A DNA stretch of 64,000 nucleotides from Roseovarius atlanticus. Its GTDB lineage: Bacteria > Pseudomonadota > Alphaproteobacteria > Rhodobacterales > Rhodobacteraceae. Both the position numbers and the translations under genes were made by a program. The stretch is from NCBI RefSeq assembly GCF_001441615.1, contig NZ_LAXJ01000012.1:62001-126000 (forward strand), in the 5' to 3' direction. How positions within the stretch are numbered: the first letter of the stretch is position 1; each line of letters starts with the position of its first letter. Shown here piece after piece: positions 63,860 to 64,000 of this stretch. The notes beneath the pieces are model-generated. The model was not told the origin of the DNA. It saw only the letters and a list, made by a program, of their open reading frames with translations, and did no database searches.

Positions 63860-64000
63860 TGCCCAGAGAATTCACGCCCAAGGTCGTCACGGCCAATGCA
63901 CTGCTGGAAGGCGACGTCGTCTATCAAACCGCCGACGACCGCTGGTCGCGGCACCTGTCCGAGGCCGAGCTGATCACCGACGAAGCGCTCGCCAAGCTGC
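63859..64000 (+). CDS. DUF2849 domain protein, start only
   Basis: The first 47 codons (MPREFTPKVVTANALLEGDVVY then TADDRWSRHLSEAELITDEA) match the short DUF2849 proteins encoded between cysG and the sulfite/nitrite reductase gene in Rhodobacteraceae. Its ATG overlaps the cysG stop by one base. The rest is outside the window. The function is unknown, with a presumed link to siroheme-dependent sulfur assimilation. Confidence 0.85.
   Translation, partial: MPREFTPKVVTANALLEGDVVYQTADDRWSRHLSEAELITDEALAKL

Noticed and set aside
1..64000. Phage, insertion sequence or integrative island
   Set aside because: No integrase, transposase, phage structural gene or conjugation gene was found on either strand. 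The tRNA genes show no nearby integrase or repeated tRNA fragment.
1..64000. CRISPR array or classical defence system
   Set aside because: No regularly spaced identical repeats and no cas, restriction or toxin-antitoxin genes are visible.

Overview
The window is high-GC, gene-dense chromosomal DNA from an alphaproteobacterium, most likely a Rhodobacteraceae/Roseobacter-group marine bacterium. The basis is the 407-residue ALAS-type HemA, a DUF4167 protein next to prmC-prfA, an lptF-lptG-lptD-surA-pdxA-rsmA operon, amiC-mrcA-prfB synteny, a TAXI-type TRAP transporter, and cysG followed by a DUF2849 gene. I see no prophage, IS element, CRISPR array, rRNA or replication origin. The content is mostly core housekeeping.

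Layout. 1-2110: 3' end of purL, three REPIN-like palindrome pairs, a secreted protein, and bolA / small membrane protein / grxD, an Fe-S and thiol group. 2229-10050 (minus): an apparent nitrogen operon with an XRE-cupin regulator, a glutamate-synthase-like enzyme split over three genes (glxB, glxC, glxD), a glutamine-synthetase-family ligase and a TAXI TRAP transporter. 10248-16079: a 41-residue small protein, ndk, a YheS-type ABC-F ATPase, marC, a retropepsin-like protein, holC and pepA. 16253-23780: the LPS-export and outer-membrane biogenesis operon. 23814-33400: DUF4167, prmC, prfA, speB-like ureohydrolase, an M20 hydrolase, mazG, DUF2189 and an amidase. 33393-45823: prfB, mrcA, amiC, a DsbA-like protein, ispG, a RodZ-like protein, hemA, an M20 dipeptidase and a haloacetate-dehalogenase-like hydrolase. 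45839-48675: four tRNA genes (Asp GTC twice, Val TAC, Val CAC) around an HTH regulator and a GNAT-like protein. 48787-54096: an HU-family protein, a small secreted protein, lon, two tiny paralogous membrane peptides and tgt. 54245-64000: MscS channel, SPFH/NfeD pair, a RimB-RimK fusion, SufT, a SatD-like/DUF3307 pair, an A-type Fe-S carrier, tpiA, an Lrp regulator, cysG and the start of a DUF2849 gene.

Functional links. BolA and the CGFS glutaredoxin usually act as partners. SufT and the A-type carrier flank the SatD/DUF3307 pair in a second Fe-S neighbourhood. LptF, LptG and LptD are parts of one LPS export machine and SurA is the chaperone for LptD. PrmC methylates the release factors PrfA and PrfB.

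Most interesting items: (1) two 22-codon membrane-peptide genes between tgt and lon that share 17 of 22 residues but use different codons at 13 of 15 conserved degenerate positions; (2) a SatD-like protein that reads as a class III cyclase-homology domain plus C-terminal HTH, preceded by two copies of an 18-bp palindrome touching its start codon and coupled to a membrane protein; (3) three GTAG-headed REPIN-like elements in the first 1.1 kb with no RAYT transposase in view; (4) the XRE-cupin/Glx/ligase/TAXI-TRAP cluster; (5) a one-piece RimB-RimK fusion.
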